From assembly GCA_947594595.1 (NCBI GenBank), contig CANQEE010000009.1, positions 1 through 35,314 on the forward strand: a DNA stretch of 35,314 bases, given 5' to 3'. Numbering within the stretch: position 1 is the stretch's first letter; each line of letters begins with the position of its first letter. The translations under genes were made by a program, and so were the position numbers. The notes beneath the pieces are model-generated. The model saw only the letters and a list, made by a program, of their open reading frames with translations. It was not told where the DNA came from and searched no databases. The stretch is from an uncultured Bacilli bacterium (GTDB taxonomy: Bacteria; Bacillota_I; Bacilli_A; RF39; UBA660). Positions 8,520-18,480 of this stretch are shown here, in pieces.

Positions 8520-8548
8520 TTTACACGTACATTTATTCGTGTTATAAT
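8520..8548 (+). promoter_or_regulatory. sigmaA promoter of the uvrA operon
   Basis: TTTACA (8520-8525), 17-nt spacer, TATAAT (8543-8548). Confidence 0.7.
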
Positions 8549-8571
8549 AAACGCGTTTAGAGGTGAACAGT

Positions 8572-11388
8572 ATGGATCAAATTATTGTAAAAGGAGCAAG
8601 AGAAAATAACTTAAAAAATGTAGATATTACACTTCCTAAAAATAAGATGATTGTAATGACAGGAGTTTCTGGAAGTGGAAAGAGTTCTTTAGCTTTCGAT
8701 ACTATTTATGCAGAAGGACAACGCCGTTATGTAGAAAGTTTATCAAGTTATGCAAGACAATTTTTAGGAGGAACAGAAAAACCAGATGTTGATAGTATAG
8801 AAGGGCTTTCTCCAGCTATTAGCATAGATCAAAAAACAACCTCTAAAAATCCAAGAAGTACAGTAGGAACAGTAACAGAGATTTATGATTATTTGCGTCT
8901 TTTATATGCAAGAGTAGGAGTGCCTTATTGTCCAAATCACCATATTCCTATTCAAAGACAGAGTGTGGAAGAGATGGCTGATAAAGTAATGGAATATCCA
9001 ATTGGAACAAAGTTAATTATATTAAGTCCTGTTGTTCATGGAGAAAAAGGAACTCATAAAGATTTGTTAGAAACCTTACAAAAAGATGGATACGTAAGAA
9101 TTCGTATCAATGGAGAAATGCACGATTTAGATGAAGAAATAAAACTAGATAAGAATAAGAAAGATAATATTGATGTAGTTATAGATAGGATCGTATTAAA
9201 GGAAGAAAGTAAAGGAAGGCTTAGTGAATCTATTGAAGTAGCAACTAAGCTTTCTCATGGAAAAGTTGTCATTCAAATTTTAGGAGAGGAAGCCAAAGAA
9301 TTGGTATTTTCTGAAGCTTTTGCTTGTCCTTATTGTGAGTTTTCTCTTCCTGAATTAGAACCAAGAATTTTTAGTTTTAATGCTCCTTTTGGTGCTTGTC
9401 CAGACTGTAAAGGATTAGGGATCAAGTTGCGAATGGATGAAGATTTAGTGATTCCAAATAAAGAATTAAGCTTAAATCAGTTTGCAATTACAACAATGGG
9501 AGATGATCATGATAATATTTATTTTAAGCAATTAGAATGTGTTTGTAATCATTACAAAATTGATATGGATAAGCCTTATAAGAAACTTTCTAAGAAACAA
9601 AAAGATATTCTGCTTTATGGAAGCGTAGAACCCATTTCCTTTCATTATGCCTCAAAAAGTGGAAACATAACAAATCGAAAAGATTATTATGAAGGAATTT
9701 TAAATAACTTAGAAAGAAGATATATGGAAACAACATCCACCTGGATAAGAGAGTGGTTAGAACGTTTCATGGTGGAGCAAGTTTGTGAAACCTGTCATGG
9801 TGCAAGATTAAAAGAAGATATTTTATCAGTTTTAATTGGTGGAAAAAATATTTATGAAGTTACTTGCATGAGTATAAAAGATTTAATACCATTTTTTGAA
9901 AATTTGGAACTAGGAAAAGAACAAAAACAAATTGCAGATTTATTATTAAAAGAAATTTTATCTCGTCTTACTTTTTTATCCAATGTAGGACTTACCTATT
10001 TAACTCTTGCTCGAAGTGCAGGAACTCTTTCAGGAGGAGAGGCACAAAGAATACGCCTTGCTACTCAGATTGGATCTCGATTAACAGGAGTTTTATATGT
10101 ATTAGATGAACCATCTATAGGATTACATCAAAGAGATAATGAAAAATTGATTCGTTCTCTATTAGATATGCGAGATTTAGGAAACACACTAATTGTCGTA
10201 GAACATGATACAGATACAATGCTTGCTGCAGACTATCTTGTAGATGTGGGTCCTTTGGCAGGAGATCGTGGTGGTGAAATCGTAGCAGAAGGAACTCCTT
10301 CTGAAGTGATGAAGAATGAAAATAGTTTAACAGGGAAATATTTAAGTGGTAAATTATGTGTTGAAGTTCCAAAAAAAAGAAGAAAAGGAAACGGAAAATT
10401 TCTTGAAATTAAAGGAGCTGCTGAAAACAATTTAAAAGATATTCAAGTCAAAATTCCTCTTGGAACCTTTACTTGTATTACAGGAGTTTCTGGAAGTGGG
10501 AAAAGTAGTTTGATCAATCAGGTATTGGCTAAAAAAATTGCTTCTACACTTTATCGATCTAAAGTAAAACCAGGAAAACATAAAAGTATCTTAGGAATCC
10601 AAAATATCGATAAATTGGTAGAGATATCCCAAGCTCCTATAGGAAGAACACCTAGAAGTAATCCAGCAACTTATACAGGAGTTTTTGATGATATTAGAGA
10701 ATTGTTTACAACTACAAAAGAAGCAAAAATGTTAGGTTTTGAAAAAAATCGTTTCTCTTTCAATGTTAAAGGAGGAAGATGTGAAGCATGTCGTGGAGAT
10801 GGAGTAAAAAAAATAGAGATGCACTTCTTACCAGATGTTTATGTTCCGTGTGAAGTATGTCATGGAACAAGATATAACAGTGAAACACTCAAAATAAAAT
10901 ACAAAGGAAAAAACATTGCAGAAGTTTTAGATATGCGTGTAAGTGAAGCTTTAGAATTTTTTGAAAATGTTCCTAAAATCGTACAAAAATTAAAAGTTCT
11001 AGAAGAAGTAGGACTTGGATATATTAAATTAGGACAAAGTGCCCCTACCTTATCAGGCGGAGAAGCAGAACGAGTAAAACTTTCAAAAGAATTACAAAAA
11101 AAAGCAACTGGAAAAACTCTATTTATATTAGATGAACCAACCACAGGTCTTCATACACATGATATCAAGCGATTGCTTGCAATTTTACAAAAAATAGTAG
11201 ATAATAAAGATACAGTTCTAGTGATTGAACACAACTTAGATGTTATTAAAGTTGCAGACTATATCATTGATCTTGGACCAGAAGGCGGAGATGAAGGAGG
11301 AACTGTAGTAGCAGTAGGAACACCAGAAGAAATTTGCTTGTGTCCATCTTCCTACACAGGAAAATTTTTAAAACCAATTCTAAAATAG
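8572..11388 (+). CDS. uvrA: Excinuclease ABC subunit A
   Basis: Two ABC modules (GVSGSGKSSLAFDTIYAEGQRRYVESLSSYARQFL; ITGVSGSGKSSLINQVL), two LSGGEAxR signatures, and CxxC zinc motifs (CEACRGDG). ATG 8572 fits the SD better than ORF start 8563. Confidence 0.97.
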   Translation: MDQIIVKGARENNLKNVDITLPKNKMIVMTGVSGSGKSSLAFDTIYAEGQRRYVESLSSYARQFLGGTEKPDVDSIEGLSPAISIDQKTTSKNPRSTVGTVTEIYDYLRLLYARVGVPYCPNHHIPIQRQSVEEMADKVMEYPIGTKLIILSPVVHGEKGTHKDLLETLQKDGYVRIRINGEMHDLDEEIKLDKNKKDNIDVVIDRIVLKEESKGRLSESIEVATKLSHGKVVIQILGEEAKELVFSEAFACPYCEFSLPELEPRIFSFNAPFGACPDCKGLGIKLRMDEDLVIPNKELSLNQFAITTMGDDHDNIYFKQLECVCNHYKIDMDKPYKKLSKKQKDILLYGSVEPISFHYASKSGNITNRKDYYEGILNNLERRYMETTSTWIREWLERFMVEQVCETCHGARLKEDILSVLIGGKNIYEVTCMSIKDLIPFFENLELGKEQKQIADLLLKEILSRLTFLSNVGLTYLTLARSAGTLSGGEAQRIRLATQIGSRLTGVLYVLDEPSIGLHQRDNEKLIRSLLDMRDLGNTLIVVEHDTDTMLAADYLVDVGPLAGDRGGEIVAEGTPSEVMKNENSLTGKYLSGKLCVEVPKKRRKGNGKFLEIKGAAENNLKDIQVKIPLGTFTCITGVSGSGKSSLINQVLAKKIASTLYRSKVKPGKHKSILGIQNIDKLVEISQAPIGRTPRSNPATYTGVFDDIRELFTTTKEAKMLGFEKNRFSFNVKGGRCEACRGDGVKKIEMHFLPDVYVPCEVCHGTRYNSETLKIKYKGKNIAEVLDMRVSEALEFFENVPKIVQKLKVLEEVGLGYIKLGQSAPTLSGGEAERVKLSKELQKKATGKTLFILDEPTTGLHTHDIKRLLAILQKIVDNKDTVLVIEHNLDVIKVADYIIDLGPEGGDEGGTVVAVGTPEEICLCPSSYTGKFLKPILK

Positions 11389-11391
11389 AAG

Positions 11392-11829
11392 GTGATAACG
11401 ATGCATTTAGTCAAAAAAGTAAAAGGAAAATTACAAATGAACCAGCTTTTTGAATGGTTTCTCTATCTTTTCGGTTATACCCTCGTTTTTTTAATTGTTT
11501 CAAAACTTTTCAAAACTTTTTATATTGATCTATCGCATCCTTATATTTATGGAGTTTTAGCAGTTTCTATTATCGTACTGCTTAATAAAACAATAAAACC
11601 ATTACTTGTGACTTTGACGATTCCTATTACAGGTCTTACTTTAGGTCTTTTTTATCCTTGTATTAACTTGTTTATTTTAAAACTTACAGATTGGATTTTA
11701 GGAAGTCATTTTAATCTTGAAAATATATGGATCGCTTTTTTTATTGCAATTTTAATTTCTATTATGAATGGCATTGTTGAAGAGATCATTATTCGTCCTA
11801 TTTTAAGAAAGGTGAAAACTCATGAATAG
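11392..11829 (+). CDS. YvlD-like / phage holin family 4 small membrane protein
   Basis: Several TM segments with NKTIKPLLVTLTIPITGLTLGLFYPCINLFILKLTDWILG; lies between uvrA and lgt. Confidence 0.75.
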   Translation: MITMHLVKKVKGKLQMNQLFEWFLYLFGYTLVFLIVSKLFKTFYIDLSHPYIYGVLAVSIIVLLNKTIKPLLVTLTIPITGLTLGLFYPCINLFILKLTDWILGSHFNLENIWIAFFIAILISIMNGIVEEIIIRPILRKVKTHE

Positions 11830-12628
11830 AGTTGCCTTCGACCTTGGATTTATACAAATTTATTGGTATTCTATTTTTATTTTTCTTGGAGTTTTTGCTG
11901 CATCTATCGTTGTTTATAAAGAAGCTATTAAAGAGAAAATAAAACCTGATTTTCTAATCAATATGATTTTTTATATCGTATTATTCGGTATTTTAGGAGC
12001 TAGAATTTATTATGTTTTATTTCAATTTCCATATTACCTTAGAAATCCATTAGAAATTTTTAAAATATGGGAAGGTGGACTGGCAATTCATGGTGGACTT
12101 TTGGCAGGAGTTCTTACTATTTTGTATCATACTAAAAAATATAAATATGATACTTTAAAAATTTTAGATATTATAGTCGTCGGTGTTATATTAGGACAAG
12201 CCATTGGAAGATGGGGAAATTTTTTTAATGGAGAAGCTTATGGTGCTGTTGTATCAAAGGAAACACTTCTCTCAACTGGAATTCCTAATTTTATTGTAAA
12301 TGGAATGTATATCAATGGAGTTTATCATCAACCTACTTTTCTTTATGAATCTTGTTGGAATTTTCTTGGATTTTTTCTGCTTCTTGTGATTCGTAAAAAG
12401 TGGAAATATTTACATATTGGACAATTAACTGGATTTTATTTAATTTGGTATTCTATCGCTAGATTTATCATCGAAGGAATGCGGCAAGATAGTCTTTATC
12501 TTGGATCTTTTCGAGTAGCACAACTTGTATCATTGGGATTGATAGGAGTAGGTATTTATCTTTTCTTTTTTCAAAAGAAGAACAAAAGAAAATTAAAGCA
12601 CCTATATAGAAAAGAGGAGATTGGATGA
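11822..12628 (+). CDS. lgt: Prolipoprotein diacylglyceryl transferase
   Basis: IWEGGLAIHGGLLAGVL and GQAIGRWGNFFNGEAYG are Lgt signatures. Confidence 0.97.
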   Translation: MNRVAFDLGFIQIYWYSIFIFLGVFAASIVVYKEAIKEKIKPDFLINMIFYIVLFGILGARIYYVLFQFPYYLRNPLEIFKIWEGGLAIHGGLLAGVLTILYHTKKYKYDTLKILDIIVVGVILGQAIGRWGNFFNGEAYGAVVSKETLLSTGIPNFIVNGMYINGVYHQPTFLYESCWNFLGFFLLLVIRKKWKYLHIGQLTGFYLIWYSIARFIIEGMRQDSLYLGSFRVAQLVSLGLIGVGIYLFFFQKKNKRKLKHLYRKEEIG

Positions 12629-13539
12629 AATACGATGTTGTCATTGTTGGATCAGGACCTGCAGGAATGAGTGCAGCTTTATATTTAAAACGAGCTAATA
12701 TTTCTTGCTGTATCATTGAAAAAGGAGCGCCCGGTGGTCAAATGAATCAAACAGCTATCATAGAAAATTATCCAGGAATTTCAAAAATTACAGGTCCAGA
12801 ATTATCTCTTTCCATGTGGAAACAACTGACGGATTTAAAAACAGATTATATTTATGATACAGTTACTAAAATTGAAGTAAAAGAGCAAAAAAAGATTGTA
12901 TATACAAATACAAAAGAAATAGAGTGTCAATTCATTATTCTTGCAAGTGGAAAATCTCCTAAAAAACTTGGACTTGCCAACGAAGAAAAGTTAAATGGAA
13001 GAGGAGTTAGTTCATGTGCGATTTGTGATGGAGCTCTTTATAAAGGAAAAATTGTTGCAGTCGTTGGTGGGAGTACTTCCGCTTTAGAAGAATCACTTTA
13101 TTTATCAAATTTGTGTAGTAAAGTATATTTATTACATAGAAGAGATATCTTTCGAGAAGAAGGAAAATTACTAGAAAAAGTGAAAGAAAAAAGTAATATT
13201 GAAATATTAACTTCTTGTAATATAACTTCTTTAAAAGAAGATCATGGGAAATTAAAGGGAATTGCTTATCAACAAGGAAATAGAAAAGATGAAAAGATTT
13301 TAGATGTATCAGGATTATTTGTCTTTATTGGACAATTTCCTAATACAAAATTTGTAGAGAATTTATCAATTGTAGAAAAAGATGGTTTTATTTTAGTGAA
13401 TGAAGAGCAAGAAAGTAAAATTCCAGGAATATTTGCAGTAGGAGATGTGGTAAAAAAAGAAGCATTTCAAATTGTAATAGCAAGTGCAGAAGGAACAAAA
13501 GCAGCTCTTGCGATTATTAAAAGAAAGAGGAGCGAATAG
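12625..13539 (+). CDS. trxB: Thioredoxin-disulfide reductase (NAD(P)/FAD-dependent)
   Basis: VVIVGSGPAGMSAALYLKRA, GAPGGQMNQT, the redox motif SCAICDGALYKGK, and IFAVGDVV. Confidence 0.92.
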   Translation: MKYDVVIVGSGPAGMSAALYLKRANISCCIIEKGAPGGQMNQTAIIENYPGISKITGPELSLSMWKQLTDLKTDYIYDTVTKIEVKEQKKIVYTNTKEIECQFIILASGKSPKKLGLANEEKLNGRGVSSCAICDGALYKGKIVAVVGGSTSALEESLYLSNLCSKVYLLHRRDIFREEGKLLEKVKEKSNIEILTSCNITSLKEDHGKLKGIAYQQGNRKDEKILDVSGLFVFIGQFPNTKFVENLSIVEKDGFILVNEEQESKIPGIFAVGDVVKKEAFQIVIASAEGTKAALAIIKRKRSE

Positions 13540-14490
13540 ATGTATAAGAAAGTGGTTGTCTTTGGTGGGGGAACTGGAATTAGTTCCTTACTGAAAGGAC
13601 TTAAAGATTTCCCTGTAGAAATTACTGCAGTTATCTCAGTCTCAGATAGTGGACGAAGTACAGGGAAATTGCGAAGAGAATTTAATACGCCAGCAGTAGG
13701 AGATTTAAGAAAAGTCATTAGTCACTTATCTACGAAAGATTCTAATATTCAAGGATTGTTGGAATATCGGTTTCATACAACGAGTGATTTAGATGGACAT
13801 GCTTTAGGAAATTTAATTTTAACAGCTTTGTTTGAAATGACAGGAAGTCTAAAAGATTCAATTTATTATCTTTCTGAATTATTTGGAGTAAAACATAAAG
13901 TTCTTCCTCTTTCAGAAGATGCAGATATTACTTTGATGGCAGAAGCTATTGATGGTACAATTTTAGAGGAAGAAGAGGCTATTACAAAATCGCCTTTAAA
14001 AGTCAAACGAGTCTTTTATAAAGAAGAACCTTCTATCGTAGAGGAGGTATTAGAAGCAATTTTAGAAGCAGATTTAATTGTATTAAGCATGGGAAGTCTT
14101 TACACTTCTATTCTTCCCCATCTTTTATCAAAAAAAGTCAAGGAAGCAATTGATAAAAGTAGTGCTCCAATTCTCTATCTTTGCAATATTGTGACACAAC
14201 CTGGAGAAACCGATAAATTTCAAGTAGGAGACCATGTAGATCTTTTAAATGCTTATTTAGGAAATCATAAAATTCAAGCCGTAATTGCAAATCATAAAGA
14301 AATCTCGAAAAAACTTGCCCTTAAATATGCAACCGAAGAACAAAAAGATCCAGTTAAAATTGATTATAATCATCTAGAAAGCATGGGAGTAGAACTTATT
14401 GAAGATGACTTAGTAACTGTAGAAGATGGAGTTTTACGTCATGATAGTATGAAACTTGGAACATTACTCTTTACTTATTTAATGAGGTGA
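13540..14490 (+). CDS. yvcK: Gluconeogenesis factor YvcK/YbhK family
   Basis: VVVFGGGTGISSLLKGLKDFPVEITAVISVSDSGRSTGKLRREF...PAVGDLRKVI. Confidence 0.95.
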   Translation: MYKKVVVFGGGTGISSLLKGLKDFPVEITAVISVSDSGRSTGKLRREFNTPAVGDLRKVISHLSTKDSNIQGLLEYRFHTTSDLDGHALGNLILTALFEMTGSLKDSIYYLSELFGVKHKVLPLSEDADITLMAEAIDGTILEEEEAITKSPLKVKRVFYKEEPSIVEEVLEAILEADLIVLSMGSLYTSILPHLLSKKVKEAIDKSSAPILYLCNIVTQPGETDKFQVGDHVDLLNAYLGNHKIQAVIANHKEISKKLALKYATEEQKDPVKIDYNHLESMGVELIEDDLVTVEDGVLRHDSMKLGTLLFTYLMR

Positions 14491-14494
14491 TAGG

Positions 14495-15442
14495 ATGTCT
14501 TTTACAACAAAAGTAAAAAATGAAATCATTACAACATCTTTTGCAGAAACAGAACTCTTAGCCTGTCTTTCTGGATACTTACGAAATAGTATAGAAATTC
14601 AAAAAGAGCAAGTGTTTATTTATAGTGAAAACAATGCTCTTGTTCAATTTTTATACCATTCATTAGAAACAAGAGTTGAATTTCCTATTTCTATTACGGA
14701 GAAAGAAAATAGGAATTTTAGTAAGAATCCATTAAAAGTCATTTCTTTTCCAAAAAATGAAAGTTTTTTAGAAAAAATTGGTTATAGTAAAGAAAATTGC
14801 TACCTTCCAGTAGTTCCCTCTTATCTTGTAGATGGTAATGCAGAAATAAGAGCTTATTTAAAGGGAGTATTTTTAGCAAAAGGAAGTTGTAATGATCCAA
14901 AAACTTCAAGATATCATATGGAAATTTTACTTGAACATGCAGAAGAAGCTATTTTTGTTCAAAAATTATTAAATTTATTTGATTTTAATGCGAAGTTACT
15001 AAATCGTGAAAAAGGGTATATGGTTTATTTAAAAGAAGCAGAAACCATTAGTGATTTTTTAAAAGTAATGGGCGTCAATCAAGCTGTTTTATATTTTGAA
15101 AATGTTCGGATTTATCGTAATCAAAAAAATTATACCAATCGTCTTAATAACTGTGAACAGGCAAATATGGATAAAGTAATTGAAACAGCAATGGGACAGT
15201 TAAAAGATATGGAGATTATTCGTTCTCATATGGGATTTGATCTTTTAGATGAAAAAACAAAAGAAGTTTTCTTTTATAGAGAAAAATATAAAGAAGCTTC
15301 TTTAAAGGAGCTTGCAGAGATCATTTCCTTTGAAACAGGGAAGAAAATTACAAAATCAGGATTAAATCATCGCTTTCGAAAAATAAAAGAATTAGCAGAA
15401 AAATTGGTTTCTATCGAAAAAAAAGAAGAAGATAGGAAATAG
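14495..15442 (+). CDS. whiA: DNA-binding protein WhiA
   Basis: LAGLIDADG-like fold with C-terminal HTH (NRLNNCEQANMDKVIETA...SLKELAEIISFETGKKITKSGLNHRFRKIKELA); follows yvcK. Confidence 0.95.
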   Translation: MSFTTKVKNEIITTSFAETELLACLSGYLRNSIEIQKEQVFIYSENNALVQFLYHSLETRVEFPISITEKENRNFSKNPLKVISFPKNESFLEKIGYSKENCYLPVVPSYLVDGNAEIRAYLKGVFLAKGSCNDPKTSRYHMEILLEHAEEAIFVQKLLNLFDFNAKLLNREKGYMVYLKEAETISDFLKVMGVNQAVLYFENVRIYRNQKNYTNRLNNCEQANMDKVIETAMGQLKDMEIIRSHMGFDLLDEKTKEVFFYREKYKEASLKELAEIISFETGKKITKSGLNHRFRKIKELAEKLVSIEKKEEDRK

Positions 15443-15459
15443 ATTTTTCTACCAAAACT

Positions 15460-15888
15460 TTATTTTTTCATATTCTTTCGAAAAACAGTAGTTTCAACCT
15501 TTTCAAAACCTAATTTTTGATACAAATGATGTGCTGCAATTCGTTGTGGTCTAGAAGTTAGTTGAAGGGTAGAAATCTTTTTTTCTTTTGCGTAAGAAAA
15601 GACTTGGCCCATCAATTTAGTTCCAATGCCTTCTTTTTGATAATTTTCTTTAACAACAAAATCATCGATCAATAATTTTTTTTCGTTTCGGATAGGATCA
15701 TAATGAATTTGGACTAAGATATGCCCAATGATTTCTTTTCCATTGCATGCGATAAAGGAAGTAGTTCCTTTTGATTGAATTGGATGTCTTCCTATTTTTC
15801 TTTGTAATTCCTTTGCTACTAAAGCTTGCACTTCCTTAATTTGAGAATGTCTCATCTTTGTAATGGTAATCATGGACCTATTCCACAT
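15460..15888 (-). CDS. GNAT family N-acetyltransferase
   Basis: VKENYQKEGIGTKLMGQVFSYAKEKKISTLQLTSRPQRIAAHHLYQKLGFEKVETTVFRK. Confidence 0.9.
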   Translation of the reverse strand: MWNRSMITITKMRHSQIKEVQALVAKELQRKIGRHPIQSKGTTSFIACNGKEIIGHILVQIHYDPIRNEKKLLIDDFVVKENYQKEGIGTKLMGQVFSYAKEKKISTLQLTSRPQRIAAHHLYQKLGFEKVETTVFRKNMKK

Positions 15889-15979
15889 CCTTTTCCTTCT
15901 TGATTTTATTTTAGCATATTAGAATAAGGGATGTAAATGAAAGAAATTTTTTGTATAATAGAAATAGGAGGTATGTTTG

Positions 15980-17575
15980 ATGACGGATTTAGAAATTGTA
16001 AAACAGATAGTACCCAAAAAAATAGTAGAAGTAGGAAAAGAATTAGGTCTTAAAAGAGACGACTTAATTCTTTATGGAGACGATAAAGCAAAAGTAAAAA
16101 AATGTTCTAAAGGAAAAGAAGGAAAGCTTATTTTAGTAACTGCAATAAGTCCAACACCACAAGGAGAAGGAAAAACAACTGTTGCCATAGGACTTGCAGA
16201 TGCAATTCGAAGAGAAAATGAAAAAGTTTGTCTTACACTAAGAGAACCTTCTTTAGGTCCTGTTTTTGGAAGAAAAGGAGGCGCTACAGGAGGAGGGTAT
16301 TCACAAGTAATCCCTATGGAAGAGATCAATCTTCATTTTACAGGAGATTTTCATGCGATTACTTCTTGTAATAATTTAATTAGTGCTGCTATTTATAATC
16401 ATATTTATCAAGGAAATGAATTAGGAATTCAGAAAGTATTCCATCAAAGTTGTTTGGATGTAAATGATCGAAGCTTAAGAGCAGTAGATATCAAAGTGAA
16501 AGACAAGCATTTTCAAACCTCTTTTCAAATTACCGCTGCTTCTTCTATTATGGCTCTTTTTTCTCTTGCAACAGATGAAAATGATTTAAGAAAGAGACTA
16601 GGAAGAATGATCCTTGCTTTAGGAGAAAATGAAAAAATGATTACAGTAGAAGACTTAAAACTAACAGGTGCTTTGATGGCTCTTTTAAAGGAAGCAATTC
16701 GTCCAAACTTAGTTCAAACTTTAGAAGGAACTCCTACTTTAATTCACGGAGGTCCTTTTGCAAATATTGCGCATGGGTGTAATAGTGTCATTGCAACCAA
16801 ACTTGCTTTATCTTTGGCTTCTTATTGTGTTACAGAGGCAGGATTTGGTGCAGATTTAGGTGCAGAAAAATTTTTTAACATAAAATGTTCTAGTGCAAAT
16901 TTAAAGCCAAATGTTGTTGTCTTGGTTGTAACAGCTAAAGCTTTAAAATATCATGGAAGTGGCGATTTAATGAGAGGACTCTCTAATTTAGATGCTCACC
17001 TTACTCATCTTTCTTGCTATCATCTTCCGATAATTGTTGCCATCAATCAATTCGAAGAAGATTCAGTAGAAGACCTTTCTCTCATTAAAAATTACGTTTG
17101 TCAAAAAGGATATGCTTGTTCTCTATGTAGTTCTCATAAAGAAGGAGGAAAAGGAGCTTTGGAACTTGCTAAGCTTGTCCTTCAAGAATCTAAGAAAAAA
17201 GTTCACTTTCAACCACTTTATACTGAAAAGGATACGATTTTAGAAAAAATGGAAATTTTAGGAAAAAAAGTTTATTTTGCTAAAGAAATTAAATATAGTC
17301 AAGAAGCAAAAGAAGAAATAGAAAGATTAAAGCATACTCCTTACTATTTTTTCCCGATTTGTGTTTCAAAAACGCAATATTCCATTTCTGGAGATGCAAA
17401 AAAAATAGGATTTCCAAAGGACAATACAATGGTCGTACAAAAAATTCAATTAGAAACTGGAGCTGGATTTGTTCGATTTGTTCTTGAAGATATTTATGAA
17501 ATGCCTGGTCTTCCTAAACATCCAAACTATGAAAAAATAGAATATAAAAATGGAGAAATTTTAGGTCTTTTTTAA
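15980..17575 (+). CDS. fhs: Formate--tetrahydrofolate ligase
   Basis: SPTPQGEGKTTVAIGLADAI, LREPSLGPVFGRKGGATGGGYSQVIPMEEINLHFTGD, TLEGTPTLIHGGPFANIAHGCNS. Confidence 0.97.
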   Translation: MTDLEIVKQIVPKKIVEVGKELGLKRDDLILYGDDKAKVKKCSKGKEGKLILVTAISPTPQGEGKTTVAIGLADAIRRENEKVCLTLREPSLGPVFGRKGGATGGGYSQVIPMEEINLHFTGDFHAITSCNNLISAAIYNHIYQGNELGIQKVFHQSCLDVNDRSLRAVDIKVKDKHFQTSFQITAASSIMALFSLATDENDLRKRLGRMILALGENEKMITVEDLKLTGALMALLKEAIRPNLVQTLEGTPTLIHGGPFANIAHGCNSVIATKLALSLASYCVTEAGFGADLGAEKFFNIKCSSANLKPNVVVLVVTAKALKYHGSGDLMRGLSNLDAHLTHLSCYHLPIIVAINQFEEDSVEDLSLIKNYVCQKGYACSLCSSHKEGGKGALELAKLVLQESKKKVHFQPLYTEKDTILEKMEILGKKVYFAKEIKYSQEAKEEIERLKHTPYYFFPICVSKTQYSISGDAKKIGFPKDNTMVVQKIQLETGAGFVRFVLEDIYEMPGLPKHPNYEKIEYKNGEILGLF

Positions 17576-17627
17576 GACAAATACATAATTTTAAAAAAAA
17601 TGCTCATTCTATTTTTAGGTGAATAGA

Positions 17628-18335
17628 ATGGGTTATTTATTGATTGTAGAAAAAGGGATTGTTTCTATTATTGTTTTGTTTTTGATTACAAAACTAATGG
17701 GAAAAAAGCAAGTTGGACAATTGAATTTATTTGATTATATTATAGGAATTACCATTGGTTCTATTGCAGCAGAAATGACCATAAATAATGAAATCAATTT
17801 CTTTGAAGGAATTCTTTCTATTTCCATTTATGGCGTTAGTGCACTTTTTATTTCAATTTTAACTATCAAAAGTATTTGGGCAAGGCGTATTTTTACAGGA
17901 TCTCCAAAACTTTTAATAGAAAAGGGAAAGATTTTATCTAAAAATCTTGAAAAGGCTAAAATTGATGTGAATGATTTATTACAAGAGGCAAGAAATAATG
18001 GATATTTTGATTTAAGTCAAGTAGATTACGCTTTAATGGAAGCCAATGGTAGAATCAGTTTCCTTTTGAAAAGTAAATACAATCCAGTTACACCAAGTGA
18101 TATGAAATTGAAAGTTGCAACCAAAGGCCTTACCTCCAATCTTTTAATTGATGGTGTTATTATGAAAGAAAATTTAAAAATAATTGGACATGATGAGAAA
18201 TGGCTTCTTGCTAGATTAAAAAAAGAAGGATATCCTCATTTGGAAAAACTTTTATTAGTTCTTTGTGATACTAATGAAAAACTTACAATTTATGAAAAAC
18301 AGCAAACTTCTGTTTCCACTACTTCCTTAGAATAA
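17628..18335 (+). CDS. YetF-like DUF421 membrane protein
   Basis: LITKLMGKKQVGQLNLFDYIIGITIGSIAAEMT with the soluble DUF421 domain. Confidence 0.9.
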   Translation: MGYLLIVEKGIVSIIVLFLITKLMGKKQVGQLNLFDYIIGITIGSIAAEMTINNEINFFEGILSISIYGVSALFISILTIKSIWARRIFTGSPKLLIEKGKILSKNLEKAKIDVNDLLQEARNNGYFDLSQVDYALMEANGRISFLLKSKYNPVTPSDMKLKVATKGLTSNLLIDGVIMKENLKIIGHDEKWLLARLKKEGYPHLEKLLLVLCDTNEKLTIYEKQQTSVSTTSLE

Positions 18336-18352
18336 AAAAATAAAATGAAGTG

Positions 18353-18381
18353 TTGACAAAAGAAAAAAAGAGTTATATTAT
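18353..18381 (+). promoter_or_regulatory. Consensus sigmaA promoter upstream of a short leader ORF
   Basis: TTGACA (18353-18358), 17-nt spacer, TATTAT (18376-18381). Confidence 0.75.
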
Positions 18382-18408
18382 GATAATAATATTTTGGAGG
18401 TGATTGCA

Positions 18409-18480
18409 ATGGAATGGTTTGTAATGCATAAAATTCTTTGCTCTTGCTTCTTTTTAATGGGCTCAAGCGGACTGCTTTGA
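18409..18480 (+). CDS. 23-aa putative leader peptide (not in ORF track)
   Basis: SD TTGGAGGTGATT, then ATG 18409: MEWFVMHKILCSCFFLMGSSGLL*, with the stop inside the following terminator stem. Confidence 0.6.
   Translation: MEWFVMHKILCSCFFLMGSSGLL

Noticed and set aside
10115-11144. Minus-strand ORFs inside uvrA (10115-10372, 10233-10430, 10860-11144)
   Set aside because: Antisense to conserved uvrA codons; no independent support.
11496-11520. Direct repeat TTTTCAAAACTTTTCAAAACTTTT in the yvlD-like gene
   Set aside because: Short in-frame duplication encoding KLFKT; no sign of a mobile or regulatory role.
16072-16329. Minus-strand ORF inside fhs
   Set aside because: Ser/Pro-rich shadow of the conserved ATP-binding region.
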